64,000 nt of DNA from Bacillus_AB infantis_B (GCF_008180445.1 NZ_VTER01000006.1:492155-556154); one strand, 5' to 3'; positions 24,786 through 34,293 are shown, counted from the stretch's first letter. Translations and numbers: made by a program. The notes: generated by a model not told the origin, from the sequence alone.

Positions 24786-26238
24786 ATGGCAATATTGTCA
24801 ACCGGCCCAATTCTTAATCCCGCAGTAGGCGGTTCAAGGCAAACAAGGACGGTCACAATTAAAATAGACAACAGGAATTTAGCAAGCCCAGGCACGATAT
24901 TGATTCAGGGCTATCAGCTGAATGGATCGCGCACTCTTTATGTCTCTGAACTGCTAAATGTTCCTGCAAACTCTGTCATCACAAGAAACTACTTTGCAAA
25001 TTTTGATAGCTTTGAATTTGTGTTCACAACTGGAGGAGCAGCTGAAGCAGATATCCAGATTTCCGTCTGGGGACGTGATGCTGCTGGAGGATTGGTAACT
25101 GCACACCGCATCGTTTCAGATGAACTATTAGGTTCAGATCAAGGTGCTCAAGGGCCTCAAGGTCCTATTGGCGTTCAAGGTGCTCAAGGGCCTACCGGTG
25201 CGACTGGTGCACAGGGGTCTCAAGGTCCTCAAGGAGTAACTGGAGCCACTGGCGCTCAAGGTCCTCAAGGCACTACCGGTGCTCAAGGTTCACAGGGTCC
25301 AACTGGAGTAACGGGGGCTCAAGGCGCTCAAGGTCCTCAAGGAGCCACTGGGGCTCAAGGTTCACAGGGTCCGACTGGAGTAACAGGGGCTCAAGGCCCT
25401 CAAGGTCCTCAAGGAGCTACTGGAGCCCAAGGTGCAACTGGCCCTCAAGGAGAGCAAGGCCCTCAAGGAGAGCAAGGCCCTCAAGGAGAACAAGGCCCTC
25501 AAGGAGAGNAAGGNCCTCAAGGAGAGCAAGGNCCTCAAGGAGAGCAAGGCCCTCNAGGGGAACAAGGCCCTCAAGGAGAACAAGGCCCTCAAGGAGAACA
25601 AGGCCCTCAAGGAGAGCAAGGCCCTCAAGGGGAACAAGGCCCTCAAGGAGAGCAAGGNCCTCAAGGAGAGCAAGGNCCTCAAGGAGAGCAAGGCCCTCAA
25701 GGAGAGCAAGGCCCTCAAGGAGAGCAAGGCCCTCAAGGAGAGCAAGGTCCTCAAGGAGAGCAAGGTCCTCAAGGAGAGCAAGGCCCTCAAGGAGAGCAAG
25801 GCCCTCAAGGGGAGCAAGGCCCTCAAGGAGAGCAAGGCCCTCAAGGAGAGCAAGGCCCTCAAGGAGAGCAAGGCCCTCAAGGAGANAGGCCCTCAAGGAG
25901 AGCAAGGCCCTCAAGGGGAGCAAGGCCCTCAAGGGGAGCAAGGCCCTCAAGGAGAGCAAGGCCCTCAAGGAGAGCAAGGCCCTCAAGGAGAGCAAGGCCC
26001 TCAAGGAGAGCAAGGCCCTCAAGGGGAACAAGGCCCTCAAGGGGAACAAGGCCCTCAAGGAGAGCAAGGCCCTCAAGGAGAGCAAGGCCCTCAAGGAGAG
26101 CAAGGCCCTCAAGGAGAACAAGGCCCTCAAGGAGAACAAGGCCCTCAAGGAGAACAAGGCCCTCAAGGAGAGCAAGGCCCTCAAGGAGAACAAGGCCCTC
26201 AAGGGGAACAAGGCCCTCAAGGAGAGCAAGGTCCTTAG
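24786..26238 (+). CDS. Collagen-like surface protein 1 (frame broken by ambiguous bases)
   Basis: BclA-like collagen protein. An N-terminal module of about 115 residues (MAILSTGPILNPAVGG ... SVWGRDAAGG ... IVSDELLG) is shared with three other genes here. GXX triplets follow, first of GPTGATGAQ type, then about 44 copies of GPQGEQ. ATG 24786 follows AAGGGAGG; an upstream TTG at 24768 lacks a site. At 25886 an N stands where two bases are missing, which shifts the frame; after it GPQGEQ continues in the next frame to TAG 26236-26238. So it is one gene with an assembly or read error, and the copy number is unreliable. The protein seems to end inside the repeats with no C-terminal domain. A trimeric, glycosylated, spore-surface filament is inferred. 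Confidence 0.8.
25433..26235 (+). repeat. 18-bp tandem repeat encoding GPQGEQ
   Basis: About 44 near-identical units of CCTCAAGGAGAGCAAGGC, with synonymous GGG/GAA variants and several N. The true copy number cannot be read because the tract is longer than short reads and holds ambiguous bases. Confidence 0.9.
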
Positions 26239-26333
26239 GAAAAACCCGAACCTAAGCCCCTCCTGAGTCTTCAAGGCCAAACAGGGGCCTGATAGTCCAG
26301 AAGATTTTAGGACCCTTTTCCATCTATTTACTA

Positions 26334-26378
26334 AAAAATGCCTGCAGGTTTGATTTAAGGAGCCTGCAGGCATTTTTA
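26334..26378 (+). terminator. Rho-independent terminator after collagen-like gene 1
   Basis: A near-perfect stem ATGCCTGCAGG / CCTGCAGGCAT with a 14-base loop, followed by TTTTT. Elsewhere in 26239-26586 I see only the leader of the next gene. Confidence 0.9.
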
Positions 26379-26586
26379 TATATCTGAACTGAAAGAAAAA
26401 TCCAGCAATAAAACCAGCAGTGAATCCTCTCCCTGCTTATATCTTTCTACTACGGATTTTAAAATCCGCTACGCCGGATGGACAAACTCACAAGCAATGT
26501 CCAAATATAAAAATAAAATAAATGTGAGAATGAAAGAGTTTAATAGGATTTCATCTCTAAAATTAATTAGCAAAGGAGGACAATTT

Positions 26587-27670
26587 ATGGCTGTTTTATC
26601 TACTGGACCAATTTCCAATACACCTGTAGGCGGCAACAAGGACAGTAAATATTAAGATAGATAACAGGGATGCAGTAAACGCTTCTACAGTGCTGCTTCA
26701 GGGATACAGGCTGAATGCTACCAGGATATTATATGCACTTGAAAACATCAATATCGGACCAAACCAGGTTATTACCAGGAACCTTACCGCTAATTTTGAT
26801 GCATTTGAATTTGTATTCACAACCAGCGGCCCAGCTGAAGCCAGTACTCAAATTTCTGTCTGGGGCAGAGATGTTGCAGGACAGCTTGTTGCTGCACATC
26901 GTGTAGTATCAGACGAGCTTCTTGGATCTAACCAAGGGGTGCAAGGGCCTCAGGGACCTCAAGGCAGCAACGGGGCTACCGGTGCTCAAGGTCCTCAAGG
27001 CAGCACTGGCGCCACTGGCGCTCAAGGCCCCCAAGGCGAACAAGGTCCTCAAGGTCCAAGCGACTTCCTACGGGGAGAAGAAACGGTATTCTGGGCAGAC
27101 TCAAGTGCACCCGGACCAGGCCACGGCTCCCCTCTCAATCCATTCAACTCTCTGCAGGCCGCCATTACAGCTGACACAAGCAGTCCTTTGGCAGTCACAT
27201 TCGGGATGCGTGCAAGGCTGGTTATTCTGATTGCAGCTAATTCTGTGTTTGATGAAGATATTACGATTCCGCCGGCACGGCATGTCCAGCTGTTGGGGCT
27301 TGGACCATGGGTGCTTGGGAACGCCGATCTGGCAAACTTTGGGTCTTCAACACCCAGAAATGTGACAATCCAAACGAGCCAGGTAACCGTCATCCACAAT
27401 GGCCTGAGGCTTCAGCGCATGGTGGACAGCCGCTCAGACAGCAAGATACAGATAGCCGTCTACAGTAATATCCTTAACTCGTTTATCGGCGGGAATGTAA
27501 CAGCCAATCCTGCAGCGGATGTTCCGCCAATCGGCATCTTCGGCAGCCAGTTCGGTACGATTACCTGGACCGGAAATCTGACATTAGACGGAGCTTCAAA
27601 CTACTATTTCGTCAACTCCGTGTCTTCTGTAACTGGTACGAAACTTGTTTGGTTCAACGGAACCTTATAA
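26587..27670 (+). pseudogene. Collagen-like surface protein 2, frameshifted near its start
   Basis: ATG 26587 has a strong AAAGGAGGA site and starts MAVLSTGPISNTPVGG, the shared N-terminal module. After GTAGGCGGC about eight bases present in gene 1 are missing, and the frame stops at TAA about 12 codons later. The rest of the module (INIKIDNRD-like through VVSDELLGS) is intact in the next frame, to 27670. It is followed by only about 14 GXX triplets and a C-terminal region of about 210 residues. That region is rich in Ile/Val/Asn short strands (VILIAANSVFDEDITIPPA, NVTIQTSQVTVIHNG) and suggests a beta-helix. It could be a true pseudogene, a sequencing error, or a product from an internal GTG at 26690, which has no ribosome binding site. 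Confidence 0.7.
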
Positions 27671-27695
27671 AGCTTAAGGAAATTATTGCAAAATA

Positions 27696-27734
27696 CTGCC
27701 AGGCTGGTGACACAATAACCTGGCAGCACATTTT
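27696..27734 (+). terminator. Candidate terminator after collagen-like gene 2
   Basis: CTGCCAGG pairs with CCTGGCAG across 15 bases, then CACATTTT. The stem is good and the T-run short, so confidence is moderate. Confidence 0.55.
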
Positions 27735-27837
27735 ACTATTTTGCTTTCGCATGTCTAATTTCAATGATGAAAAGATTCCAGAACATGTTTACAGTAATAG
27801 GCCAGGCGATGCCCGCCATAAGCTTAAGTAGGAACAG

Positions 27838-28581
27838 TCATTTTGCCCTTTTCCATCCATGGAAATTATTTAAAATATGACCATACTGTTTTTGTATTCT
27901 ATCCGTTTCCTCACTGATTTTTCGTAAATGCTTTTTTGTCCCCATCCGGTTATGGATTCGATAAAAGGTAAGAGGCTCTTTAAGAAAAGCAAGGTCATGC
28001 TTCAAATAAGCCCTGATCCAGTATTCATAGTCATGGGCATACCTGTATGAAGTGTCGAAAACGCCAACACTTGCGAACAGATCCCTCTTCATCATGATAG
28101 TTGATCCATTGATTGTGCAGTTTGTTTTCAGTCCATCCAGGATTGATTCCCTGCTGTAGCTGCTAAGGATGCCGGAAGCAGTCAGGTTTTCATTTTTATC
28201 ATTGATGAGTTTGTAATCAGTAAAAGAAAATGCGGCCTTCTCTTTTTTCATAAACTTAAGCTGCTTTTCGATTTTATCTGGAAGCATTATATCATCAGAA
28301 CTCAGCCATACCATATAATTGCCTTTTGCTATTTTAAACCCTTTATTTAATGCAGACGCCGTCCCTCCATTTGTCTTCTTTATATAGACAATTTGGCTTA
28401 GAAATGGCTTTACTGACTGCAAATGAGCTGTGGAGCCATCATCTACTACGATTATTTCAATATTATTATAGGTTTGCTGCAATGCACTGGCGATGCTATT
28501 GCCAATATAGCTGCAGTTATAGAATGGAATAATGATGGAGACAAGATCACTTGGCTTTGAATCGGAACTTGAAAGCGCCAT
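27838..28581 (-). CDS. GT2 family glycosyltransferase (short paralogue A)
   Basis: 247-residue GT-A enzyme with no membrane span. Motifs are SIIIPFYNCSYI, IIVVDDGS, NGGTASALNKG and WLSSDDIMLPDKIEKQL, followed by GSTIMMKRDLF and HDYEYWIRA, with RIHNRMG close to the end. The frame is open to 28698, but ATG 28579-28581 with AAGGGGGAA upstream fits the length of the two paralogues at 33532 and 49856. The Asp-Asp of WLSSDD is the likely metal/nucleotide-sugar site. Donor and acceptor are not visible. It faces collagen-like gene 2 tail to tail. Confidence 0.88.
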   Translation of the reverse strand: MALSSSDSKPSDLVSIIIPFYNCSYIGNSIASALQQTYNNIEIIVVDDGSTAHLQSVKPFLSQIVYIKKTNGGTASALNKGFKIAKGNYMVWLSSDDIMLPDKIEKQLKFMKKEKAAFSFTDYKLINDKNENLTASGILSSYSRESILDGLKTNCTINGSTIMMKRDLFASVGVFDTSYRYAHDYEYWIRAYLKHDLAFLKEPLTFYRIHNRMGTKKHLRKISEETDRIQKQYGHILNNFHGWKRAK

Positions 28582-28724
28582 TTGGTTCCCCCTTCTTATA
28601 ATTAATCTGAAATTCCATTGTGGAGAAAGGTTTCCGCAAGACCTTCTAACATTATAGTTTATGGTTTCAAAAAGGTGTCTAACTGATGCTGTATACATTA
28701 ACAGGAATGGGGTGAGAAATTATA

Positions 28725-29819
28725 ATGAGTGGTCAGGAACTGAATGTTCTCTTTACCTTTTATATACCCAGCGGAGGCGTTGAAACATTAAACAGGCAGA
28801 GACTATATGCCCTCAGCCAGGTAGGCATCAACTGCCATTTCCTCTACAGTCAAAGCGGTACAGGGCTGCAGAACAAGACGGATGCCACTTTATATGTGAC
28901 CAATACCGATTTAGGCATAAAAGAAATTCTTCAAAAAGGCAATTATGATGCAATCGTTGTCGGTTCTGACCTTGCTATGCTTCAGCGCCTCCGGTCGCTG
29001 GGCTATGGAGGGATCCTGATATTTGAAAGCCAGGGCATCGGCCATGATAAGGACTATGCAGAAAAGTTCGTCAAAGCAAATGCACTGCCGATCATAAATC
29101 CTTATTGTGATGCAATCCTTTATCCAAAAACACCTCATCTGATCAAAGCGTTTGAAACCTATTTTCCTGCCAAGAAAAAGTATTCATTTCACAACTGCTT
29201 TAACTCCAGGGACTTTCATTACAGGCACCTTCCGAAAAAGCCCAACCCCATAATAGGCTGGGTTGGAAGACTCGAAGAAAACAAGAATTGGAGAGACTTC
29301 CTTATGATCGGAGCTAAACTGATCAGGAAGAACCCTTCTATACGGCTTTGGATGTTCGAAGACAGCACCCTTGCCCCGCCGGACCAGCGAAATGCGTTCG
29401 AAACAGTCATTAAGCAGCTGAACCTCCAGTCCCACTTGACTGTATTTGCCAACCTTCCGCATGACCGGATGGCTGACCATTATTCCATGATTGGAGATTC
29501 AGGAGGGTTTCTCTGTTCAACCTCCAAAGTGGAAGGATTCGGATATGCCGTATTAGAAGCAATGATATGCAGATGCCCTGTCCTTTCCACAGATTCTGAT
29601 GGGGTCAGGCATTTTATCATCCATAATGTAACAGGAAAGTTTTTCACGCTGGGCAATATCCAGCATGCCGTCAAAGAAGGGCATGACCTGATTGCCAATA
29701 CTTCACTCCGGGAAGCAATCAGGCAAAGGGCATCACAGCATATCCAGCAAAACTTTTCGCCCGGGGAGTACGCTGACCACTTTTTAAATATGATCACTGA
29801 ATTGAAACAAATGAAATAG
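28725..29819 (+). CDS. GT4-type glycosyltransferase
   Basis: 364-residue GT-B enzyme. The N-terminal half has VLFTFYIPSGGVETLNR, a glycine-rich acceptor-side loop. The C-terminal half begins PIIGWVGRLEENKNW and holds the donor-site block SKVEGFGYAVLEAMICRCPVL, with the usual E-x(7)-E spacing (EGFGYAVLE). Start 28725 follows GGGGTGAG. It is divergent from the GT2 at 28581, and the two promoters must share the 143-base gap. A retaining transfer to the island's glycan is expected; sugar unknown. Confidence 0.88.
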   Translation: MSGQELNVLFTFYIPSGGVETLNRQRLYALSQVGINCHFLYSQSGTGLQNKTDATLYVTNTDLGIKEILQKGNYDAIVVGSDLAMLQRLRSLGYGGILIFESQGIGHDKDYAEKFVKANALPIINPYCDAILYPKTPHLIKAFETYFPAKKKYSFHNCFNSRDFHYRHLPKKPNPIIGWVGRLEENKNWRDFLMIGAKLIRKNPSIRLWMFEDSTLAPPDQRNAFETVIKQLNLQSHLTVFANLPHDRMADHYSMIGDSGGFLCSTSKVEGFGYAVLEAMICRCPVLSTDSDGVRHFIIHNVTGKFFTLGNIQHAVKEGHDLIANTSLREAIRQRASQHIQQNFSPGEYADHFLNMITELKQMK

Positions 29820-29861
29820 CTGCACCTCATAAGAAATCTCATCTTGAGAGGAAATAAAACA

Positions 29862-29888
29862 GAAAAAAAGAAGGGTTTCCCCTTCTTT
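29862..29888 (-). terminator. Bidirectional hairpin terminator
   Basis: AAAGAAGGG (29867-29875) pairs with CCCTTCTTT (29880-29888) across a four-base loop. On the minus strand it runs into seven T, so it best serves the gene at 29906-31141; it also faces the GT4 gene end. Confidence 0.8.
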
Positions 29889-29905
29889 CGAAATTAAACC
29901 AAGAA

Positions 29906-31141
29906 TTATAGAGGCTGGCCGCCCAATAGATTCGGGAATGTTACGCAATCCTGGATGATCAGGTCTTCATCTGGCACAAAACCAGTACCTGCACCTGCAA
30001 ATGTCACCAGCGGAGCTCCAGCGATATCAGTAAGAGTGATAGAGTAAGCATCCAGATCAGTGCCAATATTTTCGACCAGAGTTAGTGTGAACAAAGCAGT
30101 GCGGTCTGTCACGCTTGGATCAGAGAAAACAATTGTACCTGCACCAGTTACCGTCAATGTGGTGATTCCCAATACAGTCGAACAGGTTGGCATATTGAAT
30201 TCTTCTGCTGTAAAGACAAAGCTTTGGTCAACAGCTAGCGTACCAGTTCCAGTCGGCACAACGAAATCCTCCACAATCCATTGCAGTGTGCTGCCAGTCA
30301 GCTGGCAGTTGTCGCAGATTTCGGCTCTCAGCTCTGTTGTATAAGTCCCTGCAGCCAAATCTTCTGCAAACAGAATCGGGCTGAACACAATAGGAACTGG
30401 ACCTGTAATAGGGTCTGTATCCACAAACGCCTGGCAGTCACAGTTGTCGCGCGGGAAAAAGTCGCATTGCTCCGGCCATTCAAACGGCGGGCAGACCCCA
30501 CCAGGAGGAATGACGATATCGTTTGGACGCGGGAAGCAGAATTTAGCCAGGACTTCCAGCTTCACATCTGCTTCAACCTGGATTTCGAAGCAAATATCCA
30601 GCATAATTTGCAATCCAACATCAGGAATGCCAGTTTCAATGAAGTTTGTTTCACAGTTCAGAGAAATCAGGCGGCAGAACACATTGTCGCTTGTGAATGG
30701 CTCAGGTGCACAGACAACTAGCCGGCGCGATTCACTGATAGTTGGACGGAAGCTGCAAATCACAGCTCCTGTGCTGTCATAGATTGTGACAAGCGGCCTG
30801 ATAGTGAAGATGACCTTCACAATAGCCAGGTCTGTCATGACGCCGTTTACCGGGATTTTGCGCCTTTCAATACGGGATGAAACAGTGCAAGTAGCATTTC
30901 CGTCTGTGTCTGGAGGATCAAGCGGGAAAAATCCTCCTACATCAGGAACACTGCATGTTACATCAAGCGGGGTTCTCCCTTCTGCAACTGCCAGCGCAAC
31001 TGCTGCTTCACAATCGGGCGGCAAGGTAATGCCTGTATCAGTTGTAATCGCATCAAATACCCAGTCATATACCTTGGAAACCCGAATACATTCTTCTTGA
31101 ACGTTATTAGGGGTCAGTTGTGGTCTCTTATGAGGCTTCAA
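29906..31141 (-). CDS. Cysteine-containing hypothetical surface/spore protein
   Basis: 411 residues with about 18 cysteines and no signal peptide. It starts with a lysine/proline segment, then VSKVYDWVFDAITTD, a pattern I associate loosely with Bacillaceae spore-layer proteins, but I cannot name a family. The middle has beta-rich segments (VKVIFTIRPLVTIYD), a proline-rich block (VIPPGGVCPPFEWPEQC) and clustered cysteines (RDNCDCQ, EICDNCQ). The C-terminal 150 residues are Thr/Gly-rich and look like repeated beta-sandwich strands. The start is TTG 31139-31141 after AAAGGATG, because the overlapping ATG gives only two codons. Disulfide-linked assembly is a plausible inference. Confidence 0.7.
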   Translation of the reverse strand: MKPHKRPQLTPNNVQEECIRVSKVYDWVFDAITTDTGITLPPDCEAAVALAVAEGRTPLDVTCSVPDVGGFFPLDPPDTDGNATCTVSSRIERRKIPVNGVMTDLAIVKVIFTIRPLVTIYDSTGAVICSFRPTISESRRLVVCAPEPFTSDNVFCRLISLNCETNFIETGIPDVGLQIMLDICFEIQVEADVKLEVLAKFCFPRPNDIVIPPGGVCPPFEWPEQCDFFPRDNCDCQAFVDTDPITGPVPIVFSPILFAEDLAAGTYTTELRAEICDNCQLTGSTLQWIVEDFVVPTGTGTLAVDQSFVFTAEEFNMPTCSTVLGITTLTVTGAGTIVFSDPSVTDRTALFTLTLVENIGTDLDAYSITLTDIAGAPLVTFAGAGTGFVPDEDLIIQDCVTFPNLLGGQPL

Positions 31142-31301
31142 CTAAATCATCCTTTCTAATAGGTTGTGTATTCAATTCATCATATGGATATTCGGGATAA
31201 ATGGTTCTAATCAACGAGCCTGTTTTTTCAGTATGAGGATCTTGGGCTTATTTTCATATATTCATATTTTGGACTAATGCCGGTTTAAAGGAGTGAATGC
31301 C

Positions 31302-32507
31302 ATGAATATATCTGTTTTTCTGGAAGAGGAAACATTGGGAGAAGCTCTGTCTTCATCACTAATAAGCATCACGCTTTTTTGCGAAGCCCATGGGTATAAC
31401 ACTAGATGGGAGATTGCTGATAGAAGACTTTATATAAACCCAGGGAGAATGCTGGAGTCCATCTTATGCCAGCCTCTTCCAGCAGACTTTTCAAATACAG
31501 CGCTGGTGGAAGAGCTGAGAAATTACCTGGAGGCAGAGGGCTTCATCACTTTTACAAATGGCAATGAGGAAGCAAGGGATAAGCCGCATATAATGTTAGA
31601 GATGATTGAAGAAGAACATATATCGCTTCCGCAGCTCACCATCGAGCATCCCAGTCACCTGGATGACCGGGTGAAGAATGCTCTTCTATCCGAGCTGAAT
31701 AAGAGGTCACTTCACTTCCAGTTCAGAGAATTGAAGTATATAAAAGCCAATTCCCCCCTTCGCTTGAAAATGGTCTGCAAGCTGCCTAAAAAAAATACTG
31801 CAGTCAGTAACCTAGCTTCTATCCTGACCAGGGCATTTGTCTGCTACTCAATCTACAGTCAAAAAGGGCAAAATCAAAAAGGGTCTTTCCTGCCCATGCC
31901 TGTCTTGAAAACCTTAATCAAAGGGTTCCTCCTGCCTAAGACCGGAAAAGACCATACTGCTTCTGCTGAAAAGCCGGCAGAGCAGCCTTTGCAGCCTGTC
32001 CCAGCACTTCTGAGTGGCAAGCAGGAAGAAATGAAGGCAGATGCAGAAATTGCCATGAATTATACCCTTCTCCTTCCAAGGCCAGGAGATAACGCTCAGG
32101 AAGTAATGATAAATGGCGCACTGCTTATGAAGAATATTGGAAATGCCAGTCTCATTGATCCAGTGATATGCATTAAAGTCCCTGTGGAAAAAGGGATATC
32201 ATTGCAAGGCCAGATCCTCCCTCCTAAAATGGTCGAAGGAATGGCTGTCAAAGGGAGCGGCGGAGACAAAGGCTGGAAATATGTTTATGATAATTGGCGT
32301 GAAAGAGTTAAAACAAAAGGCGAATATTGGATTACCAGCATCCATCAGCTGGAAATTTCACCGGGGGAAACGAGTATATTCAATGCCCTTAACTTATCAA
32401 TCAAAGAGCCGGAGGAAGATTCCTCAGTTCTTATTCAGGCGTTTGTTTATTTTAATGAAGGAAAGCATCGTTTTGCTTCAAGCAACAGCATATCTCTTTC
32501 CTTTTAA
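31302..32507 (+). CDS. Hypothetical protein in glycan island
   Basis: 401-residue protein without signal peptide or membrane span. The N-terminal half (about 1-200) is mixed alpha/beta with SLISITLFCEAHGYNTRWE and an acidic stretch. A Lys/Ala/Pro/Gln linker (about 210-245) leads to a C-terminal part of about 150 residues with strands such as INGALLMKNIGNASLIDPVICIKVP and QLEISPGETSIFNALNLSI, like an Ig-like or adhesin-type beta sandwich. ATG 31302 is 9 bases from AAAGGAG; an earlier GTG 31293 is too close. I recognise no family. Divergent from the cysteine-containing gene and ended by a strong terminator. Confidence 0.7.
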   Translation: MNISVFLEEETLGEALSSSLISITLFCEAHGYNTRWEIADRRLYINPGRMLESILCQPLPADFSNTALVEELRNYLEAEGFITFTNGNEEARDKPHIMLEMIEEEHISLPQLTIEHPSHLDDRVKNALLSELNKRSLHFQFRELKYIKANSPLRLKMVCKLPKKNTAVSNLASILTRAFVCYSIYSQKGQNQKGSFLPMPVLKTLIKGFLLPKTGKDHTASAEKPAEQPLQPVPALLSGKQEEMKADAEIAMNYTLLLPRPGDNAQEVMINGALLMKNIGNASLIDPVICIKVPVEKGISLQGQILPPKMVEGMAVKGSGGDKGWKYVYDNWRERVKTKGEYWITSIHQLEISPGETSIFNALNLSIKEPEEDSSVLIQAFVYFNEGKHRFASSNSISLSF

Positions 32508-32536
32508 AACCTGCCAAGCGCCAGGTTTTCTTTTTT
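32506..32536 (+). terminator. Rho-independent terminator
   Basis: AAAACCTG (32506-32513) pairs with CAGGTTTT (32522-32529), then C and six T. It overlaps the stop codon of the 31302 gene. Confidence 0.85.
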
Positions 32537-32603
32537 ATCACCATTTTCATATTCCTGCATAGGATGGCAATACCATTACAGCCCAGAAAGCAGAGGTGGC
32601 GAA

Positions 32604-33446
32604 ATGCTCCGATCCAGCGTGTATAGAGAAGATGATTATCACATGCTTAAGCAGAAAATCATCCACCTGAATTCCGAGCTGTCCCGTTACAAAGCAAAGG
32701 TAAAAGAATACCAGGATGACTATCATTACAGCCAGCTGGAAACATTAAAAGAAAAAAATCTGCTCCTCGAAAAAGAACTGGCAGAGCTGGTGCACAGCCG
32801 GGATGAAGAAAGAAAGGCTTTTGTAAAAAAGCATGAGGAAGAGTCACGAAACAGTTTGTCGTCCATCAGCCATTTAGAGGACTATATTGGAGATCTGGAA
32901 GAAAAATGCAGCAAAAGCAGTGAGAGGATAATAGAACTGGAAGAAGAATTGCTGACCCAGGGGGAGGCAAATGACAGGCTGCAGGCTGAACTTGCAGAAT
33001 TCAAAGAGAAAACTTATCCCAAGCAAGAAGAGGTGGTCAGGTTAAAGGCAGAATTAAAAGCTGTGGAAAAGTCTCTTGAAGACCAGCTGGAGGAATTTAA
33101 TATCTTAAAAAAGGACAGGAACAGGCTGCTTGAAGACAATAATCAGCTGGTTCAAATGCAGCAGAACACCATGAATGAGCTATTAAGTTTTAGAACAAAG
33201 ATTGGAATGGCCATTCCGGTTTCTAAGGAACGTGAAAACTCAACTCTGTCACCCTCCCGGCCGGAAAATAAAGATCCCGGCTTAACTGATAAGCTGAAAC
33301 AGCTCCAAGGCAAAGTGAAGGAATATGAGTCCTCCATTTCTATATGCCTTCAGCAGATCACAGAGCTCGAAGGACAAATCGGCCTCCTTTCCGCTTTCAT
33401 TCTAAAAATGGAAGCGATCAGCCCAGAGAACTTTAAGCACCATTGA
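32604..33446 (+). CDS. Coiled-coil protein of unknown function
   Basis: 280 residues, nearly all alpha-helical. Continuous heptads run from about residue 10 to 195 (for example ELAELVHSRDEERKAF, IIELEEELLTQGE), then a Pro/Ser/Asn linker (about 205-225) and a second short coil to the end. Charged Glu/Lys-rich composition without signal peptide predicts a rod-like cytoplasmic or mother-cell protein. The pattern resembles the larger coiled-coil protein at 21429 but I see no clear sequence match. It is monocistronic with its own terminator. Function unknown; scaffold for surface assembly is one possibility. Confidence 0.72.
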   Translation: MLRSSVYREDDYHMLKQKIIHLNSELSRYKAKVKEYQDDYHYSQLETLKEKNLLLEKELAELVHSRDEERKAFVKKHEEESRNSLSSISHLEDYIGDLEEKCSKSSERIIELEEELLTQGEANDRLQAELAEFKEKTYPKQEEVVRLKAELKAVEKSLEDQLEEFNILKKDRNRLLEDNNQLVQMQQNTMNELLSFRTKIGMAIPVSKERENSTLSPSRPENKDPGLTDKLKQLQGKVKEYESSISICLQQITELEGQIGLLSAFILKMEAISPENFKHH

Positions 33447-33450
33447 AGAG

Positions 33451-33471
33451 GCATCCAGCAGGATGCTTTTT
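33451..33471 (+). terminator. Rho-independent terminator
   Basis: GCATCC-AGCA-GGATGC followed by five T, right after the coiled-coil gene. Confidence 0.8.
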
Positions 33472-33531
33472 CTTTACAATAAAAAAGATGGCTCCCTGGC
33501 CACCTCTTTCCTGATATATTTCCAAGTATTC

Positions 33532-34272
33532 TCATCCGGATACCGCTTCAAGCTTCCGGATATGTTCGGAAATTTTAGGTTTATAAATTTGATGAAGAGC
33601 TGCAATTTCTACAGTGGAATCGTGTGCACGAACCTTGCTGCCCATCCTTTCATGAACCCTGTAATGTGTCAAAGGCACATCCAGGAACCCAAATTCGTAT
33701 TGCAAAGCGATTCTCAGCCACATCTCATAATCCTGGGTATTTTTTAACTTTTCATTGAACGGCCCTATACTCCGCATGACTTTCATATGAGCCATTACAG
33801 TAGAACCGTTGACAGGACAAAAATCCTTCAAGTCACGGTAAAAGGTAAGCTGGTCGGTATATTTCCTATTGAGAGAAGCTCTGATCATTCTGCCTTGGCT
33901 GTCGATCTGATTGAAATTTGTAAAGGAGATCATATTTCCCCTTCTCTGCATAAAAGCAAGCTGGGCCCGGACCTTAGACGGCTGGATCTCATCATCTGAG
34001 CTCAGCCAGGCAAAATATGTCCCCCTTGCCTGCTTTATTCCTTCGTTAAGGGCTGATGCTGTCCCGCCATTATTTTTCCGTATATAGCGGATGCTGTTCA
34101 TATAAGGAGCCAGCTGCTCAGTATACATAGTGGAGCCATCGTCCACTACAATAATTTCAACATATGGGTAGCTTTGCCTTTGTGCACTCTCGACTGCCCT
34201 CGCAATATATTGGCAATTGTAAAACGGAATGACAATTGACACAAGTTCCTTTGCAGCCGCTTTATTGACCAT
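33532..34272 (-). CDS. GT2 family glycosyltransferase (short paralogue B)
   Basis: 246-residue GT-A enzyme, paralogous to those at 27838 and 49856. Shared blocks are SIVIPFYNCQYIARAVESA, EIIVVDDGS, NGGTASALNEG, WLSSDDEIQPSKVRAQL, VNGSTVMAH, TQDYEMWLRIAL and HYRVHERMG. ATG 34270-34272 follows a GGAGGGGGGGAG site. It begins 21 bases after the stop of the next upstream gene on the same strand (34294), another GT2, so the pair is one transcript. Donor sugar unknown. Confidence 0.88.
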   Translation of the reverse strand: MVNKAAAKELVSIVIPFYNCQYIARAVESAQRQSYPYVEIIVVDDGSTMYTEQLAPYMNSIRYIRKNNGGTASALNEGIKQARGTYFAWLSSDDEIQPSKVRAQLAFMQRRGNMISFTNFNQIDSQGRMIRASLNRKYTDQLTFYRDLKDFCPVNGSTVMAHMKVMRSIGPFNEKLKNTQDYEMWLRIALQYEFGFLDVPLTHYRVHERMGSKVRAHDSTVEIAALHQIYKPKISEHIRKLEAVSG

Positions 34273-34293
34273 AACACTCTCCCCCCCTCCATG

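Noticed and set aside
25417..26373. Long minus-strand open frames across the GPQGEQ tract (RALLSLRALF-type proteins)
   Set aside because: A period-18 repeat without stops in any frame gives such frames automatically; composition is a repeat shadow, with no ribosome binding site.
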